Shown: positions 61,424 to 64,000 of the stretch, piece by piece
Position numbering within the stretch: position 1 is the first letter of the stretch
Layout of the letters: each line of letters opens with the position of its first letter
Assembly: GCF_013280495.1 (NCBI RefSeq)
Contig: NZ_JABSSX010000002.1
Location: 248,001-312,000, forward strand
From: Brevibacterium permense
Lineage (GTDB): Bacteria; Actinomycetota; Actinomycetes; Actinomycetales; Brevibacteriaceae
Length of the DNA: 64,000 nucleotides
Reading direction: 5' to 3'
Notes under the pieces: generated by a model
Databases searched by the model: none
What the model was told of the DNA's origin: nothing
Seen by the model: the letters and a program-made list of their open reading frames with translations, nothing else
Translations under genes and position numbers: made by a program

Positions 61424-63163
61424 TTATTTGCGGATATAGACCTTGAGTCCGGTCTTCTTCGTATAGGTCATATAGCCGCGTTCGAAGTTCTGGCGTTTGA
61501 CGCCGCTCTTCACAGTCCGGTCAGCGGTGGGCAGACCGAGCTTGCTTCGTTCATAGCCCAACTTCTTCCACTTCGTGAGGAAGCCGCCGTAGATGACATC
61601 GCTGCCTGTCTGCGGCGACCAGGTGATCATTCCGGAGTGGAATCTCTGGTATCGAGCGCTCTTCCGGTATTTGAAGGTCTGCTTATCGCTGCTGGGGAAC
61701 CCGAGGACGCCTTTCTCATACTTCACTCGCTTGTAGGCGTCACGGATCTGGCCCTTGGTGAGGAAGTGCGCACCGGTCGATTTCGACCAATAGACGGTGC
61801 CCTTGGCGAACGGCTGGTAGGCACCGTTCGGGTTCTTCAGGTTCTTCTCCGAGCCGACCGGTTTGCCGGTCTTTCCCGCGTTCTTCTGATAGTACGAACC
61901 GATTGCGCCCTTCGTCGGGTACGTCTTCGGCTTCGGTGTCGGACTCTTGGTGGGCGTCTTCGTCGGTGGCGGGGTCAGCTCAGGCACCAGTGCTTTGGCT
62001 CCCGAGCGGATGCTGCCGAGCTTGTTGTAGAACGCGAGTCCCGGGCATTCGGTGTAGCTCGTGTCCCGGTGTCCGGCGACGACGTTGAGGCTGACCTTCT
62101 TCCCGAGGGCGTACTTGCTCGTGCCGCCCCCACCGGAGGTCAAGGTCATCTTCCCGGTGGGGTTGAACCCGTACTGCCCTGCTTTCCATGCGACGAGGCG
62201 CTTGACCGAGGTCTGTGCTGCCGAACTCGGAGCCGCCGACGAATAGGTGCCGAGCACGCTGATGCCGATGGTCCATGAATTGAACCCGGAGGCGTGAGCT
62301 CCGGTCACTGCCTTGTCCAGGCTGCCGGCACGGCCCTCGTACATGGTGCCGTATTTGTCGACGAGGAAGTTGTATCCGAGGTCGCACCACCCGCGGTTCT
62401 GCGTGTGGAAGGCGAGGTAACCGCGGATGATCGCCGGTGCCTGTGCTTTCGAGTACGAGTTCGAACCCGCTGTGTGGTGGATGAACACGCCCTTGGCCGA
62501 CGACGTCTTGTCCGTGGCGCAGCGGACGAGCTTCTCATCGGCACCCCACTGTTTGCGGGTGACGATCTTAGCCCGCAGATCCTTGGCCGAGATCTGAGCG
62601 TCGACTGCCGGTCCCGTGGCCGAATGCGTGGTCACTCCCCCAGCGGACTTCGCGACCTGTGCGTCAGCCTCGGTGACTGCAGTCGACACCTGAGTGATCT
62701 GCAGATCATCGGTATCAGCCTGCTTGTCTGCGGCGCGCACCTCGACAGTGTCCGAATCGAGCACCGGAAGGGCAACGGACTGCGACTGGTGTGAGGCAGC
62801 GGGGATCTGAGCGGCCTCTGCGGAAACGGCGTCGGGGCCTCCCTCGTCATCGGTCGGCAGGCTCTCCCACGCCGACCAGCCGTTGCCGTCACGAGTGCGG
62901 ATTTCGAGTTCGGGATCATCTCCTTCCCACGTGGCACCGATGATCGTGACGTCGGAGGAATCGACTGGCAGAGTCGTGACCTCATCAGTCTGGGCATCGA
63001 CGGTCCTCTCGGAGGGAGTGCCGTCGGAGGAAGTGCCGTCGGCGGCAGAAGCGCCGGGCGTGTTCGTGTGTGTTTCCGGTGTGGCGGCGAGCGCCGGTCC
63101 CGATAGGGTCGCAGTGAGGAGAATTCCGGTGAGTGCCGAGGCGAGGAATGGCAACGGTTTCAT
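61424..63163 (-). CDS. Exported N-acetylmuramoyl-L-alanine amidase with LGFP repeats
   Basis: 579-residue secreted peptidoglycan amidase. Signal peptide at 1-26 (cut after LSGPALA), a beta-rich N-terminal region (to about 205), an amidase_2/PGRP domain with zinc ligands in VFIHHTAGSNSY, AGHRDTSYTECPG, a Thr/Pro/Lys linker at about 390-410 (TPPPTKTPTKSPTPKPKT), and three LGFP-type repeats (GVLGFPSSD, SKLGLPTAD, and KPVGSEKN) to the end. LGFP repeats are thought to hold such enzymes to the actinobacterial envelope. AAGGA precedes the ATG; a GATAAT box lies about 90 bp upstream. Confidence 0.93.
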   Translation of the reverse strand: MKPLPFLASALTGILLTATLSGPALAATPETHTNTPGASAADGTSSDGTPSERTVDAQTDEVTTLPVDSSDVTIIGATWEGDDPELEIRTRDGNGWSAWESLPTDDEGGPDAVSAEAAQIPAASHQSQSVALPVLDSDTVEVRAADKQADTDDLQITQVSTAVTEADAQVAKSAGGVTTHSATGPAVDAQISAKDLRAKIVTRKQWGADEKLVRCATDKTSSAKGVFIHHTAGSNSYSKAQAPAIIRGYLAFHTQNRGWCDLGYNFLVDKYGTMYEGRAGSLDKAVTGAHASGFNSWTIGISVLGTYSSAAPSSAAQTSVKRLVAWKAGQYGFNPTGKMTLTSGGGGTSKYALGKKVSLNVVAGHRDTSYTECPGLAFYNKLGSIRSGAKALVPELTPPPTKTPTKSPTPKPKTYPTKGAIGSYYQKNAGKTGKPVGSEKNLKNPNGAYQPFAKGTVYWSKSTGAHFLTKGQIRDAYKRVKYEKGVLGFPSSDKQTFKYRKSARYQRFHSGMITWSPQTGSDVIYGGFLTKWKKLGYERSKLGLPTADRTVKSGVKRQNFERGYMTYTKKTGLKVYIRK

Positions 63164-63343
63164 CAGTTATGATCCTTGAGGTCATCCATGACCAAGTGAG
63201 CGTTCTTCTCACTGGATGGGGCCGAATTACGGGCACCCAGTGTGACCGCAGGATTATCTTAAGGTTATTCTCAGATTTTCGGAAGTCGGTACTTCAGCAG
63301 ATGGCTGATCGCCGCGAACTCACGCGCCTCGAGGCTGTCCTCG

Positions 63344-64000
63344 ATGCCTTCGCCGACAGGCTTCTTCCTCGTCATCCTCGCCGTGCTCATCCAGATCGGC
63401 ATGCTCGTCGCTCGACTCGAGACCGGCCGCGAGCTCATCGTCATCATCGTCTTCCACATCGTCGGCACCGGAATGGAGATCTTCAAGACCGCCGTGGGTT
63501 CATGGAACTACGCCCCCGGCGGGGTACTCCACATCGGCGCCGTGCCGCTGTTCACCGGGTTCATGTACGCCGCCGTCGGCTCCTATACCGTCCGCGTATA
63601 CCGTCTCTTCGACTTGCGGTTCAGCCATTACCCGCCGAGGTGGCTGACCGCGATCATCGCCGCCGCCATCTACCTCAACTTCTTCACCCACCACTTCATC
63701 GTCGACCTCCGACTGCTCCTCGTCCTGGCCACCGTCATCCTCTTCTTCCCCTGCCGCATGTACTTCCATATCCATCGCAGGACACTGACGATGCCCGTGC
63801 TGCTGGCCTTCCTCCTCGTCGCCCTCTTCATCTGGGTGGCCGAGAACATCGGGACCGCGGCCGGTGCCTGGCTGTATCCGAGTCAGGACGACGGCTGGCA
63901 CCTGGTGCCGCTGACGAAGCTGGTGGCCTGGTTCCTGCTCATGATGATCTCCGTAGTCCTCGTGACCTTCGTCCACAGACCCAGGCCGCCTGAGGTCCAC
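63344..64000 (+). CDS. DUF817 family membrane protein, N-terminally short, cut by window end
   Basis: Frame open to base 64000 (219 codons so far). Six or so membrane helices with the DUF817 landmarks ARLETGRELIVIIVFHIVG, AVGSWNY, GAVPLFTGFMYAAVGSY, NFFTHHFIVDLR and ENIGTAAGAWLYP. Homologues I know have an extra 50-80 N-terminal residues before the LET segment; here the frame upstream reaches a stop at 63260-63262, so that part is absent or out of frame. ATG 63344 is preceded by GAGG at nine bases. Divergent from the amidase. Function of DUF817 unknown. Confidence 0.72.
   Translation, partial: MPSPTGFFLVILAVLIQIGMLVARLETGRELIVIIVFHIVGTGMEIFKTAVGSWNYAPGGVLHIGAVPLFTGFMYAAVGSYTVRVYRLFDLRFSHYPPRWLTAIIAAAIYLNFFTHHFIVDLRLLLVLATVILFFPCRMYFHIHRRTLTMPVLLAFLLVALFIWVAENIGTAAGAWLYPSQDDGWHLVPLTKLVAWFLLMMISVVLVTFVHRPRPPEVH

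Noticed and set aside
63189..63214. Small hairpin in the amidase leader considered as a cyclic-di-AMP riboswitch
   Set aside because: Only one short stem with a bulge is visible, and none of the conserved ydaO-type core sequence is present.
63133..63993. 286-codon Arg/His-rich plus frame overlapping the DUF817 gene
   Set aside because: The DUF817 frame shows membrane helices and family motifs; this one is its +1 shadow.

Overview
The window is high-GC, densely packed DNA from an actinobacterium. The strongest pointers are hrcA paired with a second dnaJ behind a CIRCE operator, a DUF3097 protein, the dimeric glycyl-tRNA synthetase, an ectoine-hydrolase-like gene and the overall style of the house-keeping loci. 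I infer a member of the Micrococcales, most like Brevibacterium; that name is inference from protein resemblance, not a computed result. I see no rRNA, tRNA, CRISPR array, phage or insertion sequence, so this looks like ordinary chromosome rather than an island.

Layout. 26-5998 (minus): a stress and ribosome-maturation operon, hrcA-dnaJ-rsmE-phoH-ybeY-corC-like, mostly coupled by 4-bp stop/start overlaps and headed by a CIRCE element (6049-6075). 6159-8713 (plus): DUF3097 and two paralogous DUF4870 membrane proteins with disordered Gln/Gly/Tyr-rich N-termini. 8801-11899 (minus): lepA-hemW. 12084-14050 (plus): an EEP-family hydrolase, a PemK/MazF-family gene broken by one in-frame TGA, and rpsT. 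14181-20790 (minus): holA, comEC, comEA, degV and a UDP-glucose 6-dehydrogenase. 20886-28828 (mixed): a membrane protein, nadE, leuS, a long-chain acyl-CoA synthetase and a glutathionyl-hydroquinone-reductase-like protein. 28843-33139: DedA and YihY/BrkB membrane proteins, an extended GAPDH and a small membrane protein. 33136-36495 (minus): a TetR-regulated DHA2 drug exporter overlapping a D-2-hydroxyacid dehydrogenase. 36574-42931 (minus): dnaG, dgt, dus and an ABC-F ATPase.

43166-48877 is the most accessory-looking part: an XRE-cupin regulator divergent from an LctP-family permease, a DoeA-like ectoine hydrolase, an Lrp/AsnC regulator and a class III aminotransferase. This resembles an ectoine (or polyamine) catabolic locus, possibly with its own carboxylate permease. 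48957-64000 holds YibE/F, glyS, a DEAD-box helicase, uppS-recO, leuA, a DUF6636-like anchored protein, an L,D-transpeptidase lipoprotein, a RibD-C protein, an NAD(P)-binding protein, an LGFP-repeat amidase and a DUF817 gene cut by the window edge.

Two sequence-level patterns stand out. Four near-identical 56-64 bp perfect palindromes with variable centres sit within about 20 bp of the stop codons of holA, the XRE gene, the aminotransferase and glyS, like a dispersed family of transcription terminators. Separately, the 10-mer GCCGAGGCGG occurs at least 21 times, 15 on the plus strand, inside genes in several frames and between genes.
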